Assembly (NCBI RefSeq): GCF_001636615.1
Contig: NZ_LGEK01000033.1
Coordinates: 1 to 45,932, forward strand
Direction of reading: 5' to 3'
Length of the DNA: 45,932 nt
Source of the DNA: Mucilaginibacter sp. L294
GTDB lineage: Bacteria; Bacteroidota; Bacteroidia; Sphingobacteriales; Sphingobacteriaceae
Part shown: piece by piece, positions 8,382 to 16,732 of the stretch
Numbering within the stretch: the stretch's first letter is position 1
Layout: each line of letters opens with the position of its first letter
Notes under the pieces: generated by a model
What the model was told of the DNA's origin: nothing
Database searches by the model: none
Seen by the model: only the letters and a program-made list of their open reading frames with translations
Position numbers and translations under genes: made by a program

Positions 8382-11300
8382 ATGAGAAAAAATATACTAT
8401 TATCAATTATAATGCTGTTACTACCGGTAGTGTTGTTTGCCCAAAGCAGATCAATTAGCGGTACCGTAAAAGATGCTAACGGCGTTTTACCCGGGGCAAC
8501 TGTGTTTGAAAAAGGCCTGCCTCAAAATATAGCTATTGTAAACACGGGCGGTAAGTTTACAATAACGCTAAAGGGCAGCTCGGAGGTTATCATTGTTAAA
8601 TTTATAGGGTATGTGCAGCAAGAGGTTAAAGTAGCCGATAAAAGCAGCATTGATATTATAATGCAATCGAGCAGCCAGGATATGAACGAGGTGGTTGTAT
8701 TAGGTTACCAGCCTAAAAAACGTATCACCAACACCGGGTCTACCAGCCAGATATCTGCTGCAGAGGTACGTACAGTACCAACAGCAAATGTGCAAAACAC
8801 ATTGTCGGGCAGGTTGCCGGGCTTTTTCTCCCAGCAAACTTCCGGGCAGCCGGGTAACGATGCGGCATCATTTTATATCCGTGGTTTAAGCTCAATAAAT
8901 GGCTCAAACACACCACTCATAATAGTTGATGATGTAGAATACCAGTCAGATCAGTTACAACAGATAAATGTTAATGAGATAGAAACCATTACTATTTTAA
9001 AAGATGCATCAACAACCGCCATATACGGTGTAAAAGGTGCAAATGGCGTATTGGTGGTTACAACCCGCCGGGGTAAAATAGGGGCGCCAAGCGTGAATTT
9101 AAGGATGGAAAGTGGTGTGCAATCACCAACCAAGATCCCTAAGTTCCTTAATTCTTATCAAAGCGCACAGCTAATTAACGAGGCAGAAACGAATTATAAT
9201 AAAGCGTATAATCAGCCAAATGGCGGCCTGTCTTTTACTCCCGCCGATCTGGAAGCATTCCGCACCGGGAGCGATCCTTACGGCCACCCGGATGTAAACT
9301 GGTATAAAGCCATTCTTAAGAATTATACTTTTCAAAATAATACCAACCTGGATATATCCGGTGGCACAAACGTTATCAAATATTTTATAACAGGAGGGCT
9401 TTTTACACAAAATGGTTTGTTGAAGAATTTTTCTGATCCGCAGAATGAGATCAATAGCAATTATAACTACAACCGCTATAACTTCCGTTCAAATCTTGAC
9501 CTGAAAGCCAATAAAAACTTAAGCGTACGCTTAGACCTAAGCGCCCGGTTTGGTACTATAAACCAGCCACACAGCCAAAATATATTAGGCGAGATATACG
9601 ATTACACAAAGGTAACACCGTTCTCGGCCCCGTTCCTGAACCCTAACGGAAGCTATGCTTATGCATATTCACAGTTCAATACTTTTTCGTTAAAAAATAC
9701 ACCGCAACAGTACACTACCATAAATGCAAGGCTGGCAAACGGTGGATATGACCGCAGCACTCGTACAGATTTTAACTCCTTGTTTGACATTAGCGAAAAA
9801 CTGGATGACATAACCAAGGGGCTTGCAATTACCGGTCGTTTAAGTTATTCAAGTATTGAACAATACACCAAGCAACTGTACCGATACAATACTACTTCAG
9901 GGACGGGCTCATATAACCCGCCAAGTTACCATTACGACCCGGTTAACGACACTTACACGCTTGATCCCCGTGGTAAGTATGTACTATCAGATTATAACCT
10001 GGCTGGTAATACCGATAAATATATTACCAGGGTAAACGTACAGGGTTTTATGACGTACGACCGGATATTTGGCGGCGACCACCACGTTAACGCTTTATTA
10101 TTATACAACCAATACCAGGATAATAGCCAGGCCGATCCCCCTTCAAAGTTTAGCGGGCAATCAATAAAAGTTGGGTATGGTTATAAAGATAAATACCTGA
10201 TAGATTTTAACGGCGGTTATAACGGTACAGACCGTTTTGCGTCTGTACACCGTTTTGGCTTTTTCCCTGCAGTATCTATAGGTTATAACATTGCCAATGA
10301 GGATTTTTTCAGAAAGAGTGTATCATTTGTTGATTACCTGAAAATACGTGCGTCATATGGTAAAGTAGGTTCTGATGCTATTGGCGGCTCAAGGTATATT
10401 TACAGCCAGTTTTATAACAACAATATCAATAATTATAGCTTTGGTGTAAGTAATAAGGATGCCGGTGCTATCTATGAAGGCACCCTGGCAAATGCCGGCG
10501 TTTTCTGGGAATCGCAAAAAGTGCTGAACGTAGGTTTGGAAGCCAATATGTTTAACAACAAATTAACCTTTGTTGTAGAATTTTTTAGAAACATCAGGTA
10601 CAATCAATTGATCTATCCGAGCGATATATCTGCAGTATTAGGTGTAGCCGTGCCAGCTGTAAATGCAGGTAAATCTATCAACCGTGGTGTTGAAGGCCAA
10701 ATTGGTTATCAAACTACAGTAGGGCAGGTGCAATTGCAATCAAACTTTGTATTCTCATATGCTAAGAACAAAATATTGTATCAGCGAGAAGCAGCACCGG
10801 CATATCCATGGTTATATAGAACAGGGCAACCAATAAACCAGCCTTTTGGTTACAAGTTTATAGGTTATTATACCCAGGAAGAGGCTGATAAGATAAACAG
10901 TGGCGCGCCAGGTGCGCTCCCTGCGCCAACCAACGGGGCCAAAATACAAGCCGGCGACTTAAGATACCAGGATAAAAATGAAGACGGGAAAATTGATATT
11001 TACGATCAGCAGCCAATTGGCAAACCAAACCTGGCCAATACCACCCTTGGTTTAACCTTAGGGGCTGCTTATAAAGGCTTTAGTGTAAGCGTATTATTAC
11101 AGGGCGCATTTGGTTATAGCTTTGCCGTGATTGGCACGGGTGTAGAGCCATTTAAAAGTCAGTTTCAGCCTATCCACGAGCAACGCTGGACACCCGCAAC
11201 AGCTGCTGCAGCCCAGTTCCCGAGTTTAACAACAGATCCGTTATCGGTTAGTAGTCCATCAAACTATTTGTCAGATTACTGGCTGATCAATGCACATTAC

Positions 11301-11516
11301 ATCCGCTTAAAAAGTATGGATATTGGTTATCAGTTCCCCAGCAAAATGCTGCCTTTTCACTTTAAATACGCGAGGTTGTATTTAAGTGCATATAACTTAT
11401 TTACATGGACAAATTATAGCAAGTATCAACAGGATCCTGAGGTTGCTACCAGCTCGGCAGGTGATGTTTATCCGAACGAACGTGTTGCAACACTGGGCTT
11501 GCAGATCACCTTCTAA
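8382..11516 (+). CDS. SusC/RagA family TonB-linked outer-membrane transporter with no SusD of its own
   Basis: A second 1044-aa SusC-type importer. It has a Sec signal ending V-L-F-A-Q-S, a carboxypeptidase-regulatory-like domain (S-I-S-G-T-V-K-D-A-N-G) to about residue 95, then the canonical N-E-V-V-V-L-G-Y linker, plug (T-P-L-I-I-V-D-D-V-E-Y near 180, T-I-L-K-D-A-S-T-T-A-I-Y-G) and barrel with D-K-N-E-D-G-K-I-D-I-Y-D near 865. It follows the SusD at 6629 by 37 bp and is closed by a terminator 14 bp after its stop. The next gene is a GH92 enzyme with its own promoter, so no SusD follows. It is not a recent copy of the SusC at 3477: the two differ in linker, plug and barrel loops despite equal length. 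Confidence 0.94.
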   Translation: MRKNILLSIIMLLLPVVLFAQSRSISGTVKDANGVLPGATVFEKGLPQNIAIVNTGGKFTITLKGSSEVIIVKFIGYVQQEVKVADKSSIDIIMQSSSQDMNEVVVLGYQPKKRITNTGSTSQISAAEVRTVPTANVQNTLSGRLPGFFSQQTSGQPGNDAASFYIRGLSSINGSNTPLIIVDDVEYQSDQLQQINVNEIETITILKDASTTAIYGVKGANGVLVVTTRRGKIGAPSVNLRMESGVQSPTKIPKFLNSYQSAQLINEAETNYNKAYNQPNGGLSFTPADLEAFRTGSDPYGHPDVNWYKAILKNYTFQNNTNLDISGGTNVIKYFITGGLFTQNGLLKNFSDPQNEINSNYNYNRYNFRSNLDLKANKNLSVRLDLSARFGTINQPHSQNILGEIYDYTKVTPFSAPFLNPNGSYAYAYSQFNTFSLKNTPQQYTTINARLANGGYDRSTRTDFNSLFDISEKLDDITKGLAITGRLSYSSIEQYTKQLYRYNTTSGTGSYNPPSYHYDPVNDTYTLDPRGKYVLSDYNLAGNTDKYITRVNVQGFMTYDRIFGGDHHVNALLLYNQYQDNSQADPPSKFSGQSIKVGYGYKDKYLIDFNGGYNGTDRFASVHRFGFFPAVSIGYNIANEDFFRKSVSFVDYLKIRASYGKVGSDAIGGSRYIYSQFYNNNINNYSFGVSNKDAGAIYEGTLANAGVFWESQKVLNVGLEANMFNNKLTFVVEFFRNIRYNQLIYPSDISAVLGVAVPAVNAGKSINRGVEGQIGYQTTVGQVQLQSNFVFSYAKNKILYQREAAPAYPWLYRTGQPINQPFGYKFIGYYTQEEADKINSGAPGALPAPTNGAKIQAGDLRYQDKNEDGKIDIYDQQPIGKPNLANTTLGLTLGAAYKGFSVSVLLQGAFGYSFAVIGTGVEPFKSQFQPIHEQRWTPATAAAAQFPSLTTDPLSVSSPSNYLSDYWLINAHYIRLKSMDIGYQFPSKMLPFHFKYARLYLSAYNLFTWTNYSKYQQDPEVATSSAGDVYPNERVATLGLQITF

Positions 11517-11530
11517 GATCAGGAAATTTA

Positions 11531-11562
11531 CTACAGATTAAGCCTTCGGGCTTTTTCTGTAG
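11531..11562 (+). terminator. Intrinsic terminator closing the SusC/SusD operon
   Basis: An inner stem AAGCC-TTCG-GGCTT (11540-11553) with a UUCG-type tetraloop is nested inside an outer CTACAG/CTGTAG stem (11531-11536 with 11557-11562), followed by TATTTTT. It starts 14 bp after the SusC stop and ends just before the promoter of the GH92 gene. Confidence 0.85.
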
Positions 11563-11566
11563 TATT

Positions 11567-11597
11567 TTTGCTAAATCGTTTTATTTATATATTTTTG
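11567..11597 (+). promoter_or_regulatory. Bacteroidota-type promoter of the GH92 gene
   Basis: A -33 box TTTG (11567-11570), exactly 19 bases, then a -7 box TATTTTTG (11590-11597) match the Bacteroidota consensus TTTG-N19-TAnnTTTG without mismatch. Transcription would start near 11603. This makes a TTG start at 11568 impossible for the enzyme downstream and leaves a leader that contains the hairpin at 11625-11652. A LacI-type operator lies between the two boxes. Confidence 0.7.
11572..11583. promoter_or_regulatory. LacI-type operator, copy 1 (GH92 promoter)
   Basis: TAAATCGTTTTA, an 11-of-12 match to the palindrome TAAATCGATTTA, lies between the -33 and -7 boxes. The surrounding TTGCTAAATCG is shared with the site in front of the GH2 gene. 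A central CG dyad is typical of LacI-family operators. Binding here would block RNA polymerase directly. Confidence 0.6.
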
Positions 11598-11624
11598 AGA
11601 ATTGGGTTTGGTTTTGTAATGCAA

Positions 11625-11652
11625 TATCCGGAAGAGTTTTTTCTTCCGGATA
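11625..11652 (+). promoter_or_regulatory. Perfect 11-bp hairpin in the GH92 leader
   Basis: TATCCGGAAGA, a six-base loop GTTTTT, then TCTTCCGGATA form a perfect stem in the predicted 5' leader, 12 bases before the ATG chosen for the enzyme. No run of T follows, so it is not an ordinary terminator. mRNA stabilisation or control of translation are possible roles; none is shown. Confidence 0.5.
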
Positions 11653-11663
11653 CTTTGCTGATA

Positions 11664-14012
11664 ATGCTGACTAACCCGATATTTAACATCTTCTTATCAT
11701 CCAAAAAATTCCTTAAAGTGATATATCAAAGCATCAACCTGAAAAAAGCATTGTTATTGGCAGCACTACCCGTATTGTTACTGAAAACAGCTAAAGGGCA
11801 AGAGCAAAACCTTGTACATTATGCCAATACACTGCAAGGAACAAACAGTAAGTTCGAGCTATCCTACGGTAATACATACCCTGCAACCAGCGTGCCTTTT
11901 GCTATGAACACCTGGACACCACAAACCGGCAAAAACGGCGACGGGTGGAAGTACCAATACTTTGAAAACACCATCAGGGGGTTTCAGCAATCGCACCAAT
12001 GTAGCTCGTGGGTAAATGATTATGCGGTGTTTTCGTTAATGCCGGTATCCGGTAAACTGGTGGTGATGGATGATGAGCGTGCTTCTAAATTCGATCATAA
12101 AAATGAAGTAGCCCAGCCAAACTACTACAAGGTTAAATTTGATAACAATATAACTACCGAAATGACCACCACCGAGCGTGGCGCGCATTTGCGGTTTACC
12201 TTCCCCAAAGCCGCCGCATACCTGGTTTTGGATGGCTATACAAAAATGAGCCAGGTGAAGATCTATCCCGCAGAACATAAAATTACAGGCTGGGTAAATA
12301 ACTGCCGTTGGGCGCCGCAAAATTTTAAGAATTACTTTGAGATAGTATTTGATAAGCCATTTAAAGCCTATGGCACCTGGGAAAACAAAACAGGAAAAAT
12401 AAATGCCGGTAACTTAACAGATGAAGGTGATGGCCGCGGCGCTTACATCCAGTTTGCCGAAGGCGATGTGGTGCAGGCAAAAGTTGCATCATCATACATT
12501 AACCCTGAACAGGCTACCCTGAACCTGCAAACGGAACTGGGCAAGTTCAAATCGTTTGAGGATACCAAAGCCGCATCAACCAAAATATGGAACACGTTAT
12601 TTAACCGTGTTTTGGTTGAGGGCGGCACCGAAGAACAAAAAGCAACATTTTACTCATGCCTGTACCGTGCGAATTTGTTTTCGCACCGTTTCTATGAGAT
12701 CAATAAAGAAGGTAAACCATATTATTTTAGTCCGTATGATGGCAAGATACACGACGGCTATATGTATACCGATAACGGCTTTTGGGATACCTTCAGGGCG
12801 CAATTCCCACTGAACACAATACTGCACCCAAAAATGGAGGGGCAATATATGCAGGCCCTGCTTGCCGCGCAGGAGCAATGCGGCTGGTTCCCGGCATGGT
12901 CTTTCCCGGCCGAAACGGGTGGTATGTTAGGTAACCATGCTATCTCTTTACTGGCAGATGCCTGGGTAAAAGGCATCCGTACGTTCGACCCGGAAAAGGC
13001 GCTGAAAGCTTATGCTCACGAAGCGAACAACAAAGGCCCGTGGGGGGGCGCTAATGGCCGTGGTAACGCTAAAGAATACAATGCCAATGGTTATGTACCT
13101 TATTCGCAAAAAACGCTGGGGGCAACCGCGCAATCTTTAGAGTATGCTTACGATGATTTTTGCGGATACAATTTAGCCAAAGCCGTAGGCAATAAGGAGT
13201 ATGAAACCGCTTTTGGTAAAAACATGTACAACTACAAAAGCCTGTATGACCCCGGCACACGTTTTATGCGCGCCAAGGACGAGAACGGTAAATGGGTTGA
13301 GCCTTTTGACCCGCTGGAGTGGGGCGGCCCTTACACCGAAGGGAACGCATGGCATTGGCAATGGTCGGTTTTTCAGGATATACAAGGGCTGATCAACCTG
13401 ATGGGCGGCAACAAAAACTTTACAGCTAAGATAGATTCTGTTTTCTCGCAGCCATCAACCATAAAAGTTGGCGGGTACGGCCAGGTGATCCACGAAATGA
13501 CAGAGATGGCGTTGATCAACATGGGGCAATACGCGCATGGTAATCAGCCTATCCAGCATATGATATACCTGTACAATTACGCGGGCCAGCCCTGGAAAAC
13601 CCAGCAGCATGTTAGGGAAGTAATGGAAAAGATCTACAACTCTACCCAAAACGGTTACCCCGGCGATGAAGACCAGGGGCAAATGTCGTCATGGTACGTA
13701 TTGAGTGCTTTGGGTATTTACAGCGTTACCCCGGGTACAGATGAATACGCCATTGGCAGCCCTGTATTTAAAAAGGTTACCCTTACGCTGGAGAATGGCA
13801 AAAAGTTTATTATACAAGCTAATAACAACAGTAAGCAGAATGTGTATATCCAGTCGGCCACGCTAAACGGCAAACCGTATACGCACAACTGGCTTAACCA
13901 CTATAGCATTACAAACGGCGGGATATTAAAATTTGAAATGGGGAGCAAGCCTAACTTTAAAAGAGGGCTTGCACCACAGGATAAACCGTTCTCGCTATCG
14001 AAGGTAAAGTAA
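11664..14012 (+). CDS. GH92 family alpha-mannosidase, secreted
   Basis: An exo-acting, calcium-dependent alpha-mannosidase. ATG 11664 (782 aa) was chosen because the promoter puts transcription start near 11603; GTG 11718 is an alternative that leaves a shorter signal (K-K-A-L-L-L-A-A-L-P...K-G-Q). Family blocks are all present: W-T-P-Q-T-G (W84), F-Q-Q-S-H-Q-C-S-S-W, DNGFWDTFRAQFPL, FPAETGGMLGNH, EGNAWHWQW (E559), G-Q-V-I-H-E (H610, E611), and G-D-E-D-Q-G-Q-M-S (D668, D670). The spacings E-to-H-E (+51/+52) and E-to-D/D (+109/+111) equal those I recall for Bt3990 acid E533, H584-E585 and D642/D644. Catalysis should be intact and alpha-1,2 linkage preference is suggested. The common G-N-E-P motif reads G-N-Q-P. 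It probably releases mannose from the glycan bound by the SusCD proteins. Confidence 0.93.
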   Translation: MLTNPIFNIFLSSKKFLKVIYQSINLKKALLLAALPVLLLKTAKGQEQNLVHYANTLQGTNSKFELSYGNTYPATSVPFAMNTWTPQTGKNGDGWKYQYFENTIRGFQQSHQCSSWVNDYAVFSLMPVSGKLVVMDDERASKFDHKNEVAQPNYYKVKFDNNITTEMTTTERGAHLRFTFPKAAAYLVLDGYTKMSQVKIYPAEHKITGWVNNCRWAPQNFKNYFEIVFDKPFKAYGTWENKTGKINAGNLTDEGDGRGAYIQFAEGDVVQAKVASSYINPEQATLNLQTELGKFKSFEDTKAASTKIWNTLFNRVLVEGGTEEQKATFYSCLYRANLFSHRFYEINKEGKPYYFSPYDGKIHDGYMYTDNGFWDTFRAQFPLNTILHPKMEGQYMQALLAAQEQCGWFPAWSFPAETGGMLGNHAISLLADAWVKGIRTFDPEKALKAYAHEANNKGPWGGANGRGNAKEYNANGYVPYSQKTLGATAQSLEYAYDDFCGYNLAKAVGNKEYETAFGKNMYNYKSLYDPGTRFMRAKDENGKWVEPFDPLEWGGPYTEGNAWHWQWSVFQDIQGLINLMGGNKNFTAKIDSVFSQPSTIKVGGYGQVIHEMTEMALINMGQYAHGNQPIQHMIYLYNYAGQPWKTQQHVREVMEKIYNSTQNGYPGDEDQGQMSSWYVLSALGIYSVTPGTDEYAIGSPVFKKVTLTLENGKKFIIQANNNSKQNVYIQSATLNGKPYTHNWLNHYSITNGGILKFEMGSKPNFKRGLAPQDKPFSLSKVK

Positions 14013-14020
14013 GGCTAACG

Positions 14021-14261
14021 ATGAGGAATATCCGATGATGTTTAATAACGGCAATATGCATTTTGCTGGGCAGTATACAATTGGCACATGCGCAAAACAA
14101 GCCGGTGTTGATAAATATGGTTCACCATAACCCTGGTGAACCGCCCAGCCAATCACAGTGCCCCGGCAGGCCATGCCCATTGCCCAACCCTTTATAAGCA
14201 ATTTAGCAAATATGGCTATGAAGGGCTAAGCGCAACAACAAACCACTTCCTTATAAAATAA
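14021..14261 (+). pseudogene. Remnant of a secreted protein gene (nonsense codon plus frameshift)
   Basis: No intact gene lies between 14013 and 14331, but a broken one can be read. From ATG 14021 the frame gives M-R-N-I-R, a TGA at 14036-14038, then in the same frame a clean signal peptide (L-I-T-A-I-C-I-L-L-G-S-I-Q-L-A-H-A-Q) and mature start KPVLINMVHHNPGEPP. The sequence then loses frame and reads on in another frame as Y-K-Q-F-S-K-Y-G-Y-E-G-L-S-A-T-T to a stop at 14259-14261. The V-L-I-N-M-V-H-H-N-P-G-E-P start is reminiscent of secreted sugar hydrolases of Bacteroidota, but I cannot name the family. The body of the gene is missing, so this is an N-terminal scrap. The remaining bases to 14331 are leader of the permease gene. 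Confidence 0.6.
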
Positions 14262-14331
14262 AAACCAGCTCCGGGTTGATTGCAAGGCCATATTATGTTA
14301 TAATTGTGTGCCAATTAATTAAACTTCCATA

Positions 14332-15564
14332 ATGGAGAATAAGCCCAAATTCACCGAGAGAAAGTATTTTTTAGTTATTGCTTTTGTTACCTCTCTGTTT
14401 ATGCTGTGGGGTGTAGCCATGACCATGGGCGACATTCTAAACAAACATTTTCAAAACGTATTGCATATTTCCAAATCCCGGTCGGGCCTGGTACAACTCT
14501 CTATTTTTGGCGCATACGCGGTGATGGGGATTCCGGCAGGCTTGTTCATGAAGCGGTTTGGGTATAAAAGAGGGGTGCAACTTGGGTTGTTTTTGTATGC
14601 CTGCGGTGCTTTTCTTTTTATCCCGGCATCCGATGCCGAATCCTTCGGGTATTTCAGGATAGCTTTATTTGTGCTGGCCTGCGGCCTGGCAACGCTTGAG
14701 GCTGTTGCCCATCCTTTTGTAGCAGCACTTGGCGACCAACGTACCAGCGATCAGCGTATTAATTTTGCACAGGCATTTAATGGGGTAGGTGGTATAATTG
14801 GCCCATTACTGGGCAGTTATTTTATCTTACGCAGCGATGGCGGCCACGCTAACGACCTGGTATCGGTAAAGCACATGTATATTATTATTGGAATAGTTAT
14901 CACCGGGGTAGGTGTGCTCTTTTCATTTGTAAAAGTCCCGGCATTAACCGATCCTCACGTGGTAGCAACAGATGCATATGCTGTTGGGGAAACGGTACAT
15001 GCCGATAAGAAACTTTTTCAGCATAAACATTTTGTTTTCGCGGTAGTAGCCCAATTGTTTAATGTGGCCGCGCAAGGCGGTACCTGGGCTTATTTTATCA
15101 ATTACGGGCACGAAGTGATGCACCTTTCAGACGCGCACGCGGCTAATTATTTTGCCTTTAGTATTTTTATGATGATGATAGGGCGCTTTACCGGCACCTT
15201 CCTGATGCGTTATATAGCGCCGAATAAGCTGCTGGCCGTATTTGCAGCATGTAATATTGTCATGTGTATTATTGTTTCGCAGGCGTTTGGATGGGTGTCT
15301 TTCGGGGCGCTGATCATGATCAACTTCTTTTTTAGTATTATGTTCCCTACTATATTTAGCCTGGGGTTAAAAGATCTGGGCAAGCACACCCAACAGGCAT
15401 CATCATTTATTGTGATGGGGGTTGTAGGCGGGGCGTTGTTCCCACCGTTAATGGGTTTAATTGCCAACAAAAACGTAGCTACGTCTTATTTACTGCCTAT
15501 AGTTTGTTATGCCGTTATATTTGCCTTTGCTTATAGCTATAAGCGTGTAAAAAAGCTTGTGTAA
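14332..15564 (+). CDS. FucP-like MFS sugar:H+ symporter
   Basis: A 410-aa inner-membrane permease with about 12 hydrophobic helices. The N-terminus M-E-N-K-P-K-F-T-E-R-K-Y is followed by helix 1 with F-V-T-S-L-F-M-L-W-G-V-A-M-T-M-G-D-I-L-N-K-H-F, which is typical of the L-fucose/glucose-galactose permease branch. The inter-helix M-K-R-F-G-Y-K-R-G loop and the N-F-A-Q-A-F-N-G-V-G segment near residue 145 also fit. It would import monosaccharide released in the periplasm, most simply mannose given its place between the GH92 enzyme and the LacI regulator, though FucP homologues vary in sugar. It has its own leader and no TAAATCGNTTTA site directly in front, so read-through from the GH92 promoter is possible. 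The family is clear, the sugar is not. Confidence 0.88.
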   Translation: MENKPKFTERKYFLVIAFVTSLFMLWGVAMTMGDILNKHFQNVLHISKSRSGLVQLSIFGAYAVMGIPAGLFMKRFGYKRGVQLGLFLYACGAFLFIPASDAESFGYFRIALFVLACGLATLEAVAHPFVAALGDQRTSDQRINFAQAFNGVGGIIGPLLGSYFILRSDGGHANDLVSVKHMYIIIGIVITGVGVLFSFVKVPALTDPHVVATDAYAVGETVHADKKLFQHKHFVFAVVAQLFNVAAQGGTWAYFINYGHEVMHLSDAHAANYFAFSIFMMMIGRFTGTFLMRYIAPNKLLAVFAACNIVMCIIVSQAFGWVSFGALIMINFFFSIMFPTIFSLGLKDLGKHTQQASSFIVMGVVGGALFPPLMGLIANKNVATSYLLPIVCYAVIFAFAYSYKRVKKLV

Positions 15565-15651
15565 TGGCTGTATTACAGATATTGCTAATCACAATAATAG
15601 TATCATCTATTTTAAAAACATAAAAATAAAATTTACATTGCGGTTATATTG

Positions 15652-15663
15652 TAAATCGGTTTA
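15652..15663. promoter_or_regulatory. LacI-type operator, copy 2 (lacI leader)
   Basis: TAAATCGGTTTA, an 11-of-12 match to the palindrome, ends two bases before the ATG of the LacI-family gene at 15666. This position suits autorepression at the start of translation or in the leader. Confidence 0.6.
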
Positions 15664-15665
15664 GT

Positions 15666-16700
15666 ATGAATAAAAAAATATCCATTGTTGATATTGCCAA
15701 CTTATTAAATATTTCTAAAACCACTGTATCATTCATATTAAATGGCAGGGCGCAGGAAAAGAGGATCAGCGAGGAGTTGGTTAAGAAAGTTTTAAAACTG
15801 GTAAAGGAGGTTGGTTATAAGCCAAACTCGCTGGCCAAAAGTTTGCGCACGGGTAAATCAAACATTATTGGGTTAATGGTTGAGGATATTTCTAACCCTT
15901 TTTTTGCCAATATAGCCCGCTTAATTGAAGATAGGGCCTATGAAAAGGGCTACCGTATTATTTATTGCAGCACCGATAATGATACTGAAAAAACACTGGA
16001 CCTGATAACCATGTTTCGCGACAGGCACGTGGACGGATACATTATGGCACCGCCAAAAAATATTGAAGAGGATGTACAAGAGTTAATAAAAAGCGGGCTA
16101 CCGGTAGTAATGTTTGACCGTTACCTGCCTAATGTTGATACCGATTATGTAATTGTAGATAACCAGTTTAGCACTTATAACGCTACACGGCATTTAATTG
16201 AACAGGGGTACAGCAAAATTGCATATATAACCTTCACTTCCGAACAAACACAAATGCTTGACAGGATGACTGGTTATAAGAACGCTTTAAAAGAGGCCAA
16301 ACTAAAACCCTACATTAAAGAGATAGATTTTAACCGTAACGAAGAGCTTATCAAAGAACCGCTAAGCGTGTATCTTAAAAAGAACCCGGGCATTGATGCC
16401 ATTTTGTTTGGTACCGACCATATTGGCACCTGCGGCCTGAAAGTAATAAACCAGCTGGGCCTTAAAGTACCGCAGGACCTGGCCATTGTATCTTTTGATG
16501 ATTACGATGTTTTTGAATTATACTCGCCATCTGTAACAGCCATTGCACAACCTGTTGAAGCTATAGCCGATAATATTATTAGCCTGCTGCTTAAAAAGCT
16601 GGATGCTAATAACAGTAACCAAACCACTCAAAAAATAACCTTATCTACCACTTTAAATATTCGTAATTCATCAAAGCAATTTTTAAAACCGATAAGTTAA
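15666..16700 (+). CDS. LacI-family transcriptional repressor
   Basis: A 344-aa regulator with an N-terminal LacI helix-turn-helix (S-I-V-D-I-A-N-L-L-N-I-S-K-T-T-V-S-F-I-L at residues 5-24) and hinge helix (Y-K-P-N-S-L-A-K-S-L-R-T-G near 51-63). The sugar-binding periplasmic-binding-protein-like domain starts at N-I-I-G-L-M-V-E-D-I-S-N-P-F-F and includes the L-F-G-T-D-H effector-pocket segment and A-I-V-S-F-D-D-Y-D near 275. It lies between the mannosidase/permease genes and the GH2 gene, and 12-bp TAAATCGNTTTA palindromes stand before itself, the GH92 and the GH2 genes. It therefore most likely represses both enzymes and itself until a mannose-type sugar binds. Effector and activity as repressor rather than activator are inferred. 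Confidence 0.93.
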   Translation: MNKKISIVDIANLLNISKTTVSFILNGRAQEKRISEELVKKVLKLVKEVGYKPNSLAKSLRTGKSNIIGLMVEDISNPFFANIARLIEDRAYEKGYRIIYCSTDNDTEKTLDLITMFRDRHVDGYIMAPPKNIEEDVQELIKSGLPVVMFDRYLPNVDTDYVIVDNQFSTYNATRHLIEQGYSKIAYITFTSEQTQMLDRMTGYKNALKEAKLKPYIKEIDFNRNEELIKEPLSVYLKKNPGIDAILFGTDHIGTCGLKVINQLGLKVPQDLAIVSFDDYDVFELYSPSVTAIAQPVEAIADNIISLLLKKLDANNSNQTTQKITLSTTLNIRNSSKQFLKPIS

Positions 16701-16732
16701 TTAGCGGGGCCGAAGTATGATAGGTTAGCATT

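Noticed and set aside
11568..11663. TTG 11568 or ATG 11619 as the start of the GH92 enzyme
   Set aside because: TTG 11568 overlaps the -33 promoter box and lies before the predicted transcript start. ATG 11619 would put the leader hairpin inside the coding part and give a long unusual N-terminus before the signal.
13500..13620. Loss of the GH92 catalytic acid (G-N-Q-P instead of G-N-E-P)
   Set aside because: Residue spacing places the acid at E559 in E-G-N-A-W-H-W, which is intact; the Gln is at a different conserved motif.
13995..14201. 68-codon minus-strand open frame in the gap after GH92
   Set aside because: The plus strand here reads as a broken secreted-protein gene with a clear signal peptide, and the minus frame shows no feature.
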